From positions 558,001-622,000 of the forward strand of contig NZ_CP012544.1 in the NCBI RefSeq assembly GCF_004803815.1: a stretch of 64,000 nt of DNA, read 5' to 3'. Positions 46,427 through 56,670 of the stretch are shown here, one piece after another. The notes beneath the pieces are model-generated. The model did no database searches, had not been told where the DNA came from, and was given only the letters and a program-made list of their open reading frames with translations. How positions within the stretch are numbered: the first letter of the stretch is position 1; each line of letters begins with the position of its first letter. The translations under genes and the position numbers were made by a program. Source of the stretch: Campylobacter showae. GTDB lineage: Bacteria > Campylobacterota > Campylobacteria > Campylobacterales > Campylobacteraceae.

Positions 46427-47419
46427 TTGCAAGAGTATAGAGAAAGTATCGCAAAATGCGGGAATTTGGCGGATTTAGACAAGATTCGCGTCGCGCTACT
46501 GGGCAAAAAGGGCGCGATCACGTCGGAGTTTGCTAAGCTTAAGGATATGGACGAAGCGACCAAGAAGGAATTTGCGGCAAATTTAAACAAGCTAAGAGAC
46601 GAATTTGAAGCGCTTTTAGCGGCTAAAAAAACCGAGCTTGAAAGCGGCGAGATAAAAGCCAAGATGAAGGCCGAGGCCATCGATATAACGCTGTTTAACG
46701 AGCCTTCGGGTGCCGGCGCACTGCACCCCGTGATGGCTACGATGGATAAGATCATCGAGTACTTTATGATGCAAAATTTCTCGCTCGAGACGGGACCGCT
46801 GATAGAAGATGATTTTCATAACTTCGAGGCGCTAAATTTGCCTAAATATCACCCTGCGCGCGATATGCAAGATACGTTTTATTTTAAGGATTTTAGACTC
46901 CTTCGCACGCATACTAGCCCGGTGCAGGTGCGCACGATGATGAGCAAGAAGCCGCCGATTCGCATGATAGCGCCGGGAACGGTATTTCGCCGCGATATGG
47001 ATCTAACGCACACGCCGATGTTTCATCAGGTAGAAGGCCTCGTAGTCGAGGAGGGCGGCGCGGTGAGCTTTGCAAATTTAAAATCAATGCTTGAAAATTT
47101 CTTAAAATACATGTTCGGCGACGTTAAAGTGCGCTTTCGCCCTAGCTTTTTTCCGTTTACGGAGCCTAGCGCGGAGGTCGATATCAGCTGTATTTTCTGT
47201 CACGGCGACGGATGTCGCGTATGCAAGCAAACGGGCTGGCTCGAGGTACTAGGATGCGGCGTGGTAGATCCGAACGTCTTTAAGGCTGTGGGCTACAAAA
47301 ACGTGAGCGGATACGCATTTGGGCTTGGAGTCGAGAGATTTGCGATGCTGCTTCATCAAATTCCTGATTTGCGCTCGCTTTTCGAGGGAGATTTAAGATT
47401 ATTGGAGCAGTTTAAATGA
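46427..47419 (+). CDS. pheS: Phenylalanyl-tRNA synthetase alpha subunit
   Basis: Catalytic subunit that charges tRNA-Phe, a heterotetramer with PheT. 330 residues. Seen: an N-terminal coiled coil (about 5-70), class II motifs [14 protein letters not shown] (motif 2 region) and the [19 protein letters not shown] cysteine cluster, and [19 protein letters not shown] (motif 3). Start TTG with AAAGG upstream. Stop overlaps pheT by 4 bp (ATGA). First gene of the pheS-pheT-aroA-ispH-rpsA-x-serA run conserved with C. jejuni. Confidence 0.97.
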   Translation: MQEYRESIAKCGNLADLDKIRVALLGKKGAITSEFAKLKDMDEATKKEFAANLNKLRDEFEALLAAKKTELESGEIKAKMKAEAIDITLFNEPSGAGALHPVMATMDKIIEYFMMQNFSLETGPLIEDDFHNFEALNLPKYHPARDMQDTFYFKDFRLLRTHTSPVQVRTMMSKKPPIRMIAPGTVFRRDMDLTHTPMFHQVEGLVVEEGGAVSFANLKSMLENFLKYMFGDVKVRFRPSFFPFTEPSAEVDISCIFCHGDGCRVCKQTGWLEVLGCGVVDPNVFKAVGYKNVSGYAFGLGVERFAMLLHQIPDLRSLFEGDLRLLEQFK

Positions 47420-49749
47420 TAATTTCAAGAAATTGGCTAAATGAATGGCTGGACATCTCAAGCGTAACGAGCGAAACTCTGCTAAAGACGTTAAATTCGA
47501 TCGGGCTTGAGGTCGATAGCTTTAAAGAGATCAGGGTACCTAAAAACATCGTCGTAGGCTACGTAAAAAGCAAGATAAAACACGAAAACGCCGAGAAACT
47601 AAGCGTTTGTCAAGTAGACGTAGGCGGCGAGACGCTACAAATCGTCTGCGGCGCTAAAAACGTCGAGGCCGGACAGTTCGTGCCGGTGGCGCTATCAGGC
47701 GCCGTTATGCCAAGCGGCCTAGAGATAAAGAGGGCAAAACTACGCGGCGTCGAGTCAAACGGTATGATTTGTTCATCCGTCGAGCTAGGCCTCGTAAAAA
47801 CAAACGACGGTATAATGCCGCTGGATGAAAGTATCGGCGAGCTAAAACTTGGTAAGGAAATTTGCGAATATCCGCTACTAAACGACGACATCATCGAGAT
47901 CGAGCTAACGCCAAACCGCGGCGACTGCCTGAGCGTATACGGCGTAGCGAGGGATCTATCGGCTGCGCTTGATCTGCCGCTAAAAGATGCCGCCAGATAC
48001 GAAGAGGGTGAAAATTTGCTTGGTATCGGGCGTATTTTAGCTATCCACGCCGAGGAAAATTTACAAAGTAGCTTTCAATACCGAGCCTTTGAGATAAAAG
48101 AGTATTTTGACGAAAATTTGCTGATGAAGATCCGTTTGGCGTTGATTGAGTGCGATAAACAAAACCGCATCGAGCGCCTGCTAGACTACGCTACGCATTC
48201 AACCGGCGTGCTTTTTAGCGCGTATGACTACGCCAAGCTCAAAAAGGACGACGAGCGTGTGGTTTTTGATCTGCAAAAGGGCGCAAATTTGGCGACTGAA
48301 ATTTTAGCCGGCGGCGAGCTTTTGGGCATTGGCGGCGTGTATCAGACGGATGCGGCCAGACTTGACGAAAACAGCAAACTAATCATAGTTGAGGCTAGCT
48401 ACACAGACCCGGAAGTCATCGCGACCACCGTCTACGAGAATAAGCAAATGCCGCGCCAAGCGCAGACTTACCGCTCGCTAAGAGGTAGCGAGCCAAACGT
48501 AGGTTTTGGAGCCGATTTTTTATTTAAACAACTAGCCGCGCTAAAATCGGTCGCGCTTTATGCGGGCTCTCAGCAAAGCGTAATGACGCGCGAACCCAAG
48601 GTCGTGAGCTTTACGATGAGCGAAATGCAAAAAATGATCGGTCAAGAAGTCGCTCAAAACGACGTCGTAAGGATACTTAAAAAGCTTGGATTTAGCCTAA
48701 CTTTTAACGCCGAAAAAGAGGGCGCGAATGCCAAAGTTCCGTTATTTCGCCACGATATCGTAAATGCGCAGGACGTGTGCGAGGAGATCGTGCGAATGGT
48801 CGGTATCGATAATATCGCCTCAAAGCCGCTAAATTTCAGCGAAGCTAACCGTATGAACGATACCTTTGTAGGCTACAAAAATGCGCTAAATTTGCGTAAA
48901 AAAGCCGCTGCGGCCGGATTTTTCGAGAGCGTGCATTATGTATTTGACGATGCGAGCGAGCTAGCCTCGCTCGGTTTTGCGCCTTGCAAAGCCGAGATAG
49001 CTAACCCGATAAATAGCGAGCTTAACACGTTAAGGTCGACGCTTGCAAATCACTTGCTAAAATCGGCCGAGCGAAACGTAAAAAATCAGCGAAAATCGGT
49101 CAAAATTTTTGAATTCGGTAGCGTATTTAGCGAGGATGGCGAGCAAAGCGAGAGATTTGGCTTCGTAGCTAGCGGACTAACGAGGGAGCCTAGCCTACTA
49201 AACGGCGCAAAACCTGCCGATATCGACTTTTTAGGCTTTGCAACGGCCGTTAGAAACGCGGTCGGCGAATTTGAGCTAAAAGTGTGCGACGACGTAAAAT
49301 ATCTAAGCGAATTTGAACAAGCGAAAATCTATCAAAACGGCCTTTGCGTGGGCTATATCGGCCGCGTGGACGTGCGAGTCGAGGCTGCGCGCGACCTACC
49401 GCGAACATATCTTTGCGAGATAGAGTTTGAAAAGCTTAAATTTGAAGGCGCGGTCGTCAAGGCTTACTCGAAATTCCCGGCTATCAGTAGAGACCTAAGC
49501 CTAATCGTGCCTAAAACCATGAAATTTGAAGCGATAAAAGAGTGCATAAACGCGCTAAAAATCGAGTGCCTAAAAGAATTTGCGCCGGTTGATATATATT
49601 CAGACGAAAAGCTCGGAGACGACGTGAGTCTCAGCGTCAAATTTAACTTCCAAGACATACAAAAAACGCTTGAAGACGAGGAAGTAGCGGCGATAATGGA
49701 TAAAATTTTGGACGCTTTAAAGCAAAATTTAAATATCGGACTAAGATGA
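47416..49749 (+). CDS. pheT: Phenylalanyl-tRNA synthetase beta subunit
   Basis: Structural and editing subunit of PheRS. 777 residues. Seen: N-terminal tRNA-binding OB fold ([20 protein letters not shown]), B3/B4 editing region, B5 domain, a core with [16 protein letters not shown] and a C-terminal FDX-ACB anticodon-binding domain ([13 protein letters not shown]). Coupled to pheS by ATGA and to aroA by ATGA (49746-49749). Usual length for the family. Confidence 0.97.
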   Translation: MIISRNWLNEWLDISSVTSETLLKTLNSIGLEVDSFKEIRVPKNIVVGYVKSKIKHENAEKLSVCQVDVGGETLQIVCGAKNVEAGQFVPVALSGAVMPSGLEIKRAKLRGVESNGMICSSVELGLVKTNDGIMPLDESIGELKLGKEICEYPLLNDDIIEIELTPNRGDCLSVYGVARDLSAALDLPLKDAARYEEGENLLGIGRILAIHAEENLQSSFQYRAFEIKEYFDENLLMKIRLALIECDKQNRIERLLDYATHSTGVLFSAYDYAKLKKDDERVVFDLQKGANLATEILAGGELLGIGGVYQTDAARLDENSKLIIVEASYTDPEVIATTVYENKQMPRQAQTYRSLRGSEPNVGFGADFLFKQLAALKSVALYAGSQQSVMTREPKVVSFTMSEMQKMIGQEVAQNDVVRILKKLGFSLTFNAEKEGANAKVPLFRHDIVNAQDVCEEIVRMVGIDNIASKPLNFSEANRMNDTFVGYKNALNLRKKAAAAGFFESVHYVFDDASELASLGFAPCKAEIANPINSELNTLRSTLANHLLKSAERNVKNQRKSVKIFEFGSVFSEDGEQSERFGFVASGLTREPSLLNGAKPADIDFLGFATAVRNAVGEFELKVCDDVKYLSEFEQAKIYQNGLCVGYIGRVDVRVEAARDLPRTYLCEIEFEKLKFEGAVVKAYSKFPAISRDLSLIVPKTMKFEAIKECINALKIECLKEFAPVDIYSDEKLGDDVSLSVKFNFQDIQKTLEDEEVAAIMDKILDALKQNLNIGLR

Positions 49750-51020
49750 AAGTTTACGCATTAAGAACGCCGATAAGCGCGAGCCTGGAAAACATCGCTG
49801 CCGATAAATCTATCTCGCATAGATGCGCGATATTTTCGCTTTTAAGCGATAAGCCAAGCCGCGTGAAAAACTATCTAAAGGCCGAGGATACGCTAAATAC
49901 GCTAGAGATCGTAAAAAATTTGGGCGCGCATATCGAGGAAAAAGAGGGCGAGCTAATCATAACTCCGAGCGCAAATTTAAAAGAGCCTAGCGTTGTTTTA
50001 GAGTGCGGAAACTCGGGTACGGCTATGAGGCTTTTTATGGGCTTTTTGGCTGCTAGCGAGGGTTTTTTCGTGCTAAGCGGGGACGAGTTTTTAAATCGTC
50101 GTCCGATGGCGCGCGTGGCTAAACCGCTGATCAGCGTCGGCGCTAAGATAGACGGTGCAAACGGCGGAGATCACGCGCCTTTGGCGATCCGCGGCAAGAA
50201 GCTGGAGTATTTTAAATTTGATAGCAAAATCGCCTCCGCGCAGGTAAAATCGGCTCTGATTTTGGCGGGACTAAAGTCAAACGGCTGCGAGCTTAGCGAA
50301 CCCGAGCTTAGTCGCGATCACACCGAGCGCATGCTAAAAGGCATGGGTGCTAGTTTGCAAATTTTACCCTGCGGCGTCAAGGTTGAACCGATGAACGCGC
50401 CGCTAAAACCGCTTGAAATTTGCGTTCCAAACGACCCTAGCTCGGCATTTTTCTTTGCCGTAGCCGCAGCGATAATCCCAAATTCCCACATCGTGCTAAA
50501 AAATATGCTGTTAAATAAAACACGCGTGGAGGCCTTTAAAATTTTAGCCAAAATGGGCGCGCAAGTAACGTTTAAAGAGACTTCCGGCACATACGAAAGT
50601 ATCGGCGAGATCGAGATAAAGTACGCGCCGCTAAAGGCTGTGGACGTGAGCGAAAATATCTCGTGGCTGATCGATGAGGTGCCAGCGCTCGCCATCGCAT
50701 TTGCAAACGCGCAGGGCACGAGTAGCGTGAGAAACGCAAAAGAGCTTCGCGTTAAGGAGAGTGACCGCATCGCGATCATGGTGCAAGGGTTGCGAAAATG
50801 CGGACTTGAAGTCGAAGAATTTGAAGACGGCTTTAGTGTAAAAGGCGGCGAGGCAAACTGCGCTATTATAGATAGCAACGGCGATCACCGTATCGCGATG
50901 AGTTTCGCGGTGCTTGGGCTAAAATGCGGAATGGTTATAGAAAAGAGCGAATTTATCGCGACTTCGTTTCCAAATTTTAGCGGGATTTTAAGACAACTTG
51001 GAGCTAGCGTTGAAGATTGA
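49746..51020 (+). CDS. aroA: 3-phosphoshikimate 1-carboxyvinyltransferase (EPSP synthase)
   Basis: Adds enolpyruvate from PEP to shikimate-3-phosphate, aromatic amino acid pathway. 424 residues. Seen: ADKSISHRCAIFSLLSD (Lys and Ser of the shikimate site), LECGNSGTAMRLFMGFLA (signature 1), GDEFLNRRPMARV, LRVKESDRIAIMV (signature 2) and DHRIAMSFAVLGL. Starts in the pheT stop and ends overlapping ispH by 11 bp. Confidence 0.97.
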   Translation: MKVYALRTPISASLENIAADKSISHRCAIFSLLSDKPSRVKNYLKAEDTLNTLEIVKNLGAHIEEKEGELIITPSANLKEPSVVLECGNSGTAMRLFMGFLAASEGFFVLSGDEFLNRRPMARVAKPLISVGAKIDGANGGDHAPLAIRGKKLEYFKFDSKIASAQVKSALILAGLKSNGCELSEPELSRDHTERMLKGMGASLQILPCGVKVEPMNAPLKPLEICVPNDPSSAFFFAVAAAIIPNSHIVLKNMLLNKTRVEAFKILAKMGAQVTFKETSGTYESIGEIEIKYAPLKAVDVSENISWLIDEVPALAIAFANAQGTSSVRNAKELRVKESDRIAIMVQGLRKCGLEVEEFEDGFSVKGGEANCAIIDSNGDHRIAMSFAVLGLKCGMVIEKSEFIATSFPNFSGILRQLGASVED

Positions 51021-51840
51021 GCTTGCTAGCAGTTACGGATTTTGTTTTGGCGTCAAGCGCGCTATAAAAATCGCCGAAAACGCTAAGGACGCCGTAACTA
51101 TCGGACCCATCATTCACAATAACGACGAGATAAACCGCCTAAATAAAAATTTTAACGTCAAAACGCTTGAGGGGATAAGCGAAATCGACGGCGAAAAAAA
51201 GGCAATCATCCGCACGCACGGTATCACAAAGGGCGACCTAGCCGAGCTAAAAAAAAGCGATATAAAAGTGATCGACGCGACGTGTCCTTTTGTCACCAAA
51301 CCTCAGCAAATTTGCGAGAAAATGAGCAAAGAGGGCTACGACATCGTGATATTCGGCGATGAAAAACATCCCGAGATAAAGGGCGTGAAATCATATGCCA
51401 TCGGTAAGGTTTTCGTCGTGCTAGAAGAGAGCGAGCTAGAGGGCGTAAAACTAGCGCAAAAAGTAGCCGTCATCAGTCAAACTACTCGCAAAGTAGAAAA
51501 ATTTATGCAAATCGTAAATTATTTGATGCTACGCGTAAAAGAGGTACGTGTTTTTAACACGATTTGTAATGCTACTTTTGAAAACCAAGAAGCTGTTAAA
51601 AACTTAGCCGTTAGAGCCGACGTGATGGTTGTAGTCGGCGGCAAAAACAGCTCAAATACAAAGCAGCTTTATCTCATCTCAAAAACCGCCTGCGAGGATA
51701 GCTATCTCGTGGAAAATGAGTTGGAACTCGAGCGCGCATGGTTTGAAGGGAAAAATCTCTGCGGAGTGAGTGCAGGAGCGTCTACGCCTGATTGGATTAT
51801 CCAAAAAGTGATTGATAGGCTGGAGAGCTTTCAAATTTAA
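51010..51840 (+). CDS. ispH: 4-hydroxy-3-methylbut-2-enyl diphosphate reductase (IspH)
   Basis: Iron-sulfur enzyme, last step of the MEP isoprenoid pathway. 276 residues from TTG 51010, chosen since GGAG at 51000-51003 lies 6 bases upstream and homologues start MKIELASSYGFCFGV; an earlier in-frame TTG at 50998 lies inside aroA without an RBS. Seen: cluster-binding cysteines in YGFCFGVKRA, DATCPFVTKPQ and NTICNATFENQ, the active-site HP pair (IRTHGI; HPEIKG). Overlaps aroA by 11 bp. Confidence 0.95.
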   Translation: MKIELASSYGFCFGVKRAIKIAENAKDAVTIGPIIHNNDEINRLNKNFNVKTLEGISEIDGEKKAIIRTHGITKGDLAELKKSDIKVIDATCPFVTKPQQICEKMSKEGYDIVIFGDEKHPEIKGVKSYAIGKVFVVLEESELEGVKLAQKVAVISQTTRKVEKFMQIVNYLMLRVKEVRVFNTICNATFENQEAVKNLAVRADVMVVVGGKNSSNTKQLYLISKTACEDSYLVENELELERAWFEGKNLCGVSAGASTPDWIIQKVIDRLESFQI

Positions 51841-51975
51841 TAAATACCCATTACTTTTTTAAACAAAATTTCAAATTTGACCCTGAAATTTCGCAAGTTA
51901 ATCTACAAATAAGTTAATATTAAGTAAAATTAAGACTAATTGTGTTAAAAGCAAAATATATACAAAAGGAACAAG

Positions 51976-53646
51976 ATGGCTGCGGTGAACAAAAAAGTTC
52001 AGCTTAGTAAGGCAAACGACGGTATCGAAGACGACGATTTTGCCGCGATGTTAGAGGAGTCTTTTAAAAAGACTGAAGAGGATAGCGACGGAATAATCGT
52101 CGATATTAAAGGCGACGAGGTTTTTGTAAACGTCGGTAAAAAATCAGAGGGAATTTTAAATATTTCTGAGATCCAAGACGAAAACGGAGAGCTTAAATTT
52201 AAAGCTGGCGACACGATCAAAGTCGTCATAACCGGTTCAAGAGGCGGAAAGCCGATCGTATCTCATAAAAAAGCGCTTAGAAAAGAAAAAGTAAAAGCCT
52301 ATATAGACTCATATAATGAAGAAAATCAAGACATATTTGACGTAAAAATAATCGGTAAAAATAAAGGCGGTTTTGTTGCTCAAAACAGCGACGGTATCGA
52401 GTTTTTCTTGCCTCGCTCGCAAGGCGGCTTTAAAGACGCAAACGCGGTGGTAGGAAAGTCATTTAAAGTAAAAGTCATAAAAATAGACAAAGACGAGCAA
52501 AGCATTATCGTATCGAGAAAAAAACTGCTTGACGAAGATAGAAAGAAAAAAAGAGAAGTGATATCTGCAGTCGCTGAAAATACGGACGTGATAGAGGGCG
52601 TGGTTAAGAAAATCACTACATATGGTATGTTTGTAGACGTAGGCGGAGTGGATGGACTCGTACACTACAGCGAGATAAGCTATAAAGGACCGGTAAATCC
52701 GGGCTCTATCTACAAAGAGGGTGATAAAGTTTTAGTAAAAGTTATCAAATACGATAATGAGAAAAAACACCTTTCTCTATCTATCAAGGCTGCGACTCCG
52801 GATCCTTGGGAAGAGATAAAAGACGGACTAGATGTGGGCGACACCATAAAAGTAACCGTTAGCAACATAGAGCCTTACGGCGCATTTGTCGATCTTGGCA
52901 ATGATATAGAGGGCTTTTTGCACATTTCTGAAATTTCATGGGATAAAAATATCAAAAATCCAAAAGATCACATCAGTGAAGGCGAGGAGCTTGATGTCGA
53001 GGTTATCGAGATAGACGCAAAAGATCGTCGCCTAAGAGTGAGCCTGAAAAACCTACTCAAAAAACCGTTTGACGAATTTAAAGCCCAATTTAAAGAAGGG
53101 GACGTCACTAAAGGCGTAGTTACTAGCGTGACCAACTTTGGAGCATTTGTTAGGATTGGCGCAGTTGAGGGCTTGCTCCATAACGAGGACGCTTCGTGGG
53201 ATAGAAACGACAAGTGTAAAGATTTGTTTAAAGTGGGCGACGAGGTTGAGGTAAAAATCATCAAAATCGACTCTAACGAGCAAAAAATTTCTCTTAGTCA
53301 AAAGGATCTAAAACAAAGCCCTGTACAAGCCTATGCAAAGAAATTTAACGTAGGCGATATCGTGACCGGTAAAATTCGCGATATTAAGGATTTTGGCGTA
53401 TTTGTAGAGCTCGGCGATAACGTCGATGCGCTCATCCGCAAAGAAGACCTAGGTGGCGTAAGCGCTGAAAACCTAAACATAAACGATAATATCGAAGCTG
53501 CGATAGCTTTTATCGACGAGAAGAAAAATAGAATCCGCCTAAGCGTAAGGCGCCTTGCAAGACAAAAAGAGCGCGAGGTGCTAAACGAGATAAATAGCGA
53601 CGATAAGGTTACTCTGGGCGATATTATCAAAGAACAGCTATCATAA
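51976..53646 (+). CDS. rpsA: 30S ribosomal protein S1
   Basis: mRNA-binding protein of the small ribosomal subunit. 556 residues with six S1 OB-fold repeats; the last four are clear, for example GMFVDVGGVDGLVHYSEIS, YGAFVDLGNDIEGFLHISEI, FGAFVRIGAVEGLLHNEDA and FGVFVELGDNVDALIRKED. N-terminal acidic lead (AFDGIEDDDFAAMLEESF without the A) and a charged tail. ATG with AAAAGGAACAAG upstream. Gap of 135 bp to ispH holds AT-rich DNA with TAAAAT boxes, so it probably has its own promoter besides the operon. Confidence 0.97.
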   Translation: MAAVNKKVQLSKANDGIEDDDFAAMLEESFKKTEEDSDGIIVDIKGDEVFVNVGKKSEGILNISEIQDENGELKFKAGDTIKVVITGSRGGKPIVSHKKALRKEKVKAYIDSYNEENQDIFDVKIIGKNKGGFVAQNSDGIEFFLPRSQGGFKDANAVVGKSFKVKVIKIDKDEQSIIVSRKKLLDEDRKKKREVISAVAENTDVIEGVVKKITTYGMFVDVGGVDGLVHYSEISYKGPVNPGSIYKEGDKVLVKVIKYDNEKKHLSLSIKAATPDPWEEIKDGLDVGDTIKVTVSNIEPYGAFVDLGNDIEGFLHISEISWDKNIKNPKDHISEGEELDVEVIEIDAKDRRLRVSLKNLLKKPFDEFKAQFKEGDVTKGVVTSVTNFGAFVRIGAVEGLLHNEDASWDRNDKCKDLFKVGDEVEVKIIKIDSNEQKISLSQKDLKQSPVQAYAKKFNVGDIVTGKIRDIKDFGVFVELGDNVDALIRKEDLGGVSAENLNINDNIEAAIAFIDEKKNRIRLSVRRLARQKEREVLNEINSDDKVTLGDIIKEQLS

Positions 53647-53650
53647 GTAA

Positions 53651-54136
53651 ATGAAGCGATATTTGTTCTGGGGCGCGATTGCTTTTTTGCTGATTTTCGT
53701 CTGCGTATGTGGCGCTTTGCTGTATAAGTACGCGGACGTAAATTTAAAAGAGTCCGCGCCTGCGGAGCTACAAGTATCACAAAATAACAAGGAGCAAAAT
53801 TTGACTACTGGCCCTACTTCTTGGGTTGGGGAAATGGCAAATTTGGCTCCTAAAAAATATGCTTTGGCAAGCAACGAGATATATGTAGAATTTAAAGATG
53901 AATCAAAAGCCGTCGTAAAAATCGCCTATCAGCTGGTGATCGATAAAAACGATATATACTCGATGTTCTGCCTCACTCAAACATTAAAAAACATACCCGT
54001 AGATTTTAGCGTAGTAAAAGAAAATTCACAAAATTTAATTTACATAAACACGCAAGACAGCGGCGTTTTAGACCGCGTTATAAACGAACTTAAGGCGTAC
54101 GATATACGCTCAACATTCAAGGAGATCAAGCTATGA
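53651..54136 (+). CDS. Membrane-anchored hypothetical protein between rpsA and serA
   Basis: 161 residues. One N-terminal TM (FWGAIAFLLIFVCVCGALLY, about 6-26), then a periplasmic domain with a short Asn/Gln-rich linker and a beta-alpha core ending VINELKAYDIRSTF. No family recognised. An uncharacterised gene in the same slot between rpsA and serA occurs in C. jejuni, so it is likely a conserved small envelope protein. Starts 4 bp after rpsA; stop overlaps serA by 4 bp (ATGA). Confidence 0.75.
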   Translation: MKRYLFWGAIAFLLIFVCVCGALLYKYADVNLKESAPAELQVSQNNKEQNLTTGPTSWVGEMANLAPKKYALASNEIYVEFKDESKAVVKIAYQLVIDKNDIYSMFCLTQTLKNIPVDFSVVKENSQNLIYINTQDSGVLDRVINELKAYDIRSTFKEIKL

Positions 54137-55710
54137 AAACGATAATAGTGTGCGACGCAATACATAAAGTCGGCTTTGAAATTTTAAATCGCGAAGAGGA
54201 TATAAAAGTAATCGACGCAGTAAACGTGCCTAAAGATAAGCTTTTAGATATCTTAGGCGAGGCTGACGTGGCCATCACTCGAAGCTCGACCGAAGTCGGC
54301 GAGGCGTTTTTAAATGCGGCCAAAAATCTAAAAGCTCTCGTGCGCGCGGGCGTGGGCGTTGATAACGTAGATATCGACGGCTGCTCAAAACGCGGCATAA
54401 TCGCGATGAACGTCCCTACGGCAAACACGATCGCCGCCGTAGAGCTAACGATGGCTCATATGTTAGCTGCCGCTCGCTCGTTTCCGTACGCTCACAATGA
54501 TCTAAAAATCGACCGAATTTGGAAGCGCGAGAAATGGTACGGCGTTGAGCTTTTTAACAAGACTCTAGGCGTCATCGGCTTTGGCAACATCGGCTCTCGC
54601 GTGGCTACTAGGGCTGCGGCTTTCGGTATGCAAATCGTTGCTTACGATCCGTATATCGATCCGTCGAAAGTAACCGATATGGGCGGCGTTTATACGCGAA
54701 ATTTCGACGATATCCTTGCGTGTGATTTTATCACTATACACACTCCGAAAAATAAAGAAACCGTAAACATGATCGGCGAGGCGGAGATCGCAAAGATGAA
54801 GGACGGCGTGCGCCTCATAAACTGCGCTCGCGGCGGTCTTTACAACGAAGAGGCGCTGTATAATGGCCTAAAAAACGGCAAGATAGCGTTTGCGGGTATC
54901 GACGTATTTGAGAAGGAGCCGGCGACGGATCATCCGCTACTTGAGTTAAATAACGTCAGCGTCACACCGCACCTTGGCGCAAATACGCTAGAGTCTCAAG
55001 CCAATATTGCTATCGCAGCAGCCGAACAGGCTATCTCTGCGGCTCGCGGCATCAGCTATCCTAGCGCGCTAAATTTGCCGATAAAAACAGAAGATCTACC
55101 GCCTTTTGTGGAGCCTTATATCGAGCTTACGAGCAAGATGGCCTTCCTCGCCGCTCAGATCAACAAAAAAGCGATCAAAGCTATCCGCATCGAGACGCAC
55201 GGTCCTATCAGCGAATACGCGAACTCCATGCTTACATTTGCGATCGTGGGTGCTTTAAAAGAGAGCTTGGGCGATACGATAAACTACGTAAACGCTAAAT
55301 TTTTGTGCGATGAAAAAGGTATAACGACAGAAAGCACCGTCGGCGGCAATAGTATTTTCAAAAATAAAATCACTGTTCGCATCACGACCGAAAATGATGT
55401 CGTAACGATCGGCGGAACGGTGTTTGGCGAAAATCAGCAACGCATCGTGACGATAAACGGCTTTAAAACAGACTTTAAGCCTAAAGGCAAGATGATTATC
55501 TTTAAAAACAACGACGTTCCGGGCGTTATCGCTAAAATTTCATCTATCCTCGCCGAAGAGAAGATCAATATCGCCGACTTCCGCCTAGGACGCGACGATC
55601 ACGGTATGGCGCTTGCGGTCGTGCTTGTGGATGAAAAAATAACCAAAGAGACGCTGGCTAAGCTAAACGATCTAGACGTTTGCGTATGGGCAAAGTACGC
55701 AGTTGTCTAA
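54133..55710 (+). CDS. serA: D-3-phosphoglycerate dehydrogenase
   Basis: Oxidises 3-phosphoglycerate to phosphohydroxypyruvate, first step of serine synthesis. 525 residues, the long type. Seen: Rossmann loop GVIGFGNIGSRVATRAAAFG, catalytic Arg in NCARGGLYNE, Glu in DVFEKEPATDHPLLEL and His in TPHLGANTLESQ, then an allosteric substrate-binding region and a C-terminal ACT domain (IFKNNDVPGVIAKISSILAE) for serine feedback. ATG within the stop of the previous gene. Confidence 0.97.
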   Translation: MKTIIVCDAIHKVGFEILNREEDIKVIDAVNVPKDKLLDILGEADVAITRSSTEVGEAFLNAAKNLKALVRAGVGVDNVDIDGCSKRGIIAMNVPTANTIAAVELTMAHMLAAARSFPYAHNDLKIDRIWKREKWYGVELFNKTLGVIGFGNIGSRVATRAAAFGMQIVAYDPYIDPSKVTDMGGVYTRNFDDILACDFITIHTPKNKETVNMIGEAEIAKMKDGVRLINCARGGLYNEEALYNGLKNGKIAFAGIDVFEKEPATDHPLLELNNVSVTPHLGANTLESQANIAIAAAEQAISAARGISYPSALNLPIKTEDLPPFVEPYIELTSKMAFLAAQINKKAIKAIRIETHGPISEYANSMLTFAIVGALKESLGDTINYVNAKFLCDEKGITTESTVGGNSIFKNKITVRITTENDVVTIGGTVFGENQQRIVTINGFKTDFKPKGKMIIFKNNDVPGVIAKISSILAEEKINIADFRLGRDDHGMALAVVLVDEKITKETLAKLNDLDVCVWAKYAVV

Positions 55711-55738
55711 ATTTAAGCCCGAATTGGGGCTTAAATTT
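55709..55738 (+). promoter_or_regulatory. Hairpin directly before lipoprotein RBS
   Basis: Perfect 12-bp stem AAATTTAAGCCC / GGGCTTAAATTT with 6-nt loop GAATTG, beginning at the last bases of the serA stop and ending at the AAGGAGG of the next gene. No T tract follows, so it does not look like a terminator. Confidence 0.7.
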
Positions 55739-55753
55739 AAGGAGGGTTTGAGT

Positions 55754-55975
55754 ATGAAATTTTTACTTTTGATTCCGATTTTGTTTTTGCTTGCGGGTTG
55801 CGAGAGCGAAGTGCAAAAGCAAACTACGAAAAATTTTGAGAAAATTTTGACCGAAAAAAAGAAATTTCAAAAGATACAAAAAGACGATCCTAGCGTAAGT
55901 GAACAGATGAAAAGGGAAATCCACTCGCAGTCTGAACAAAGCAAGGAAAAAGGCGAGTTTAAATTTAAGCCTTAA
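55754..55975 (+). CDS. Small lipoprotein (73 aa)
   Basis: 73 residues from ATG 55754, chosen as AAGGAGG lies 8 bases upstream; an in-frame upstream extension from 55703 has no RBS. Seen: signal peptide and lipobox LAGCES (Cys17 of MKFLLLIPILFLLAGC), then a hydrophilic Lys/Glu/Gln-rich tail (VQKQTTKNFEKILTEKKKF). Function unknown. Last gene of the serA operon, with a hairpin before its RBS. Confidence 0.8.
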   Translation: MKFLLLIPILFLLAGCESEVQKQTTKNFEKILTEKKKFQKIQKDDPSVSEQMKREIHSQSEQSKEKGEFKFKP

Positions 55976-55990
55976 ATTTGAGTTTTACTT

Positions 55991-56022
55991 CGGCGAGCGC
56001 GGTCAAATTTGCCCTCTCGCCG
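55991..56022 (+). terminator. Weak terminator-like hairpin after the lipoprotein
   Basis: CGGCGAG at 55991-55997 pairs with CTCGCCG at 56016-56022; loop 18 nt; no T tract. Low support. Confidence 0.35.
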
Positions 56023-56052
56023 CTTCTTAAACTAAACTAAAAACTTTTTTGG

Positions 56053-56058
56053 TATAAT
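56053..56058 (+). promoter_or_regulatory. -10 box for efp
   Basis: Perfect TATAAT after a T6 run, 27 bp before the efp ATG. Confidence 0.6.
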
Positions 56059-56085
56059 CAGCCTTTAAAACTACAAGGAGAAAAA

Positions 56086-56652
56086 ATGGCAACCTATTCT
56101 ATGGGCGACCTAAAAAAAGGACTAAAGATTGAGCTAGACGGCGTTCCGTATAAAGTCGTCGAATATCAGCACGTAAAACCGGGCAAGGGAGCGGCTTTCG
56201 TTCGCGCGAAAATCAAATCTTTCATCGACGGTAAAGTGCTTGAAAAGACCTTCCACGCGGGCGACAAATGCGATCAGCCGAATTTGGAAGAAAAAGAGAT
56301 GCAGTATCTTTACGACGACGGCGAGTTTTGCCAGTTTATGGACACTGCGACCTACGAGCAAGTAGCGATCAGCGATGAGGACGTAGGCGATGTTAAAAAA
56401 TGGATGATCGACGGCATGATGGTTGAGATTTTGTTTCACAATGGCAAGGCTATCGGTGTAGAAGTACCGCAAGTCGTCGAGCTAAAGATCGTCGAGACTC
56501 CGCCGAATTTCAAAGGCGACACCCAGGGCGGCAAAAAGCCCGCTACGCTAGAAAGCGGTGCAGTCGTGCAGATACCTTTCCACGTGCTTGAGGGCGAGGT
56601 TATCCGCGTGGATACCGTCCGCGGCGAGTACATCGAACGCGCAAACAAATAA
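56086..56652 (+). CDS. efp: Elongation factor P
   Basis: Relieves ribosome stalling at polyproline stretches. 188 residues. Seen: KOW-like domain with [12 protein letters not shown] (Lys34, modified in some bacteria), and OB domains II/III with [29 protein letters not shown]. No EpmA-type lysylation gene in view: the GluQ-like protein at 58897 is not one. Confidence 0.98.
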   Translation: MATYSMGDLKKGLKIELDGVPYKVVEYQHVKPGKGAAFVRAKIKSFIDGKVLEKTFHAGDKCDQPNLEEKEMQYLYDDGEFCQFMDTATYEQVAISDEDVGDVKKWMIDGMMVEILFHNGKAIGVEVPQVVELKIVETPPNFKGDTQGGKKPATLESGAVVQIPFHVLEGEVIRVDTVRGEYIERANK

Positions 56653-56670
56653 TCGCAGCCGTCAAATTTG

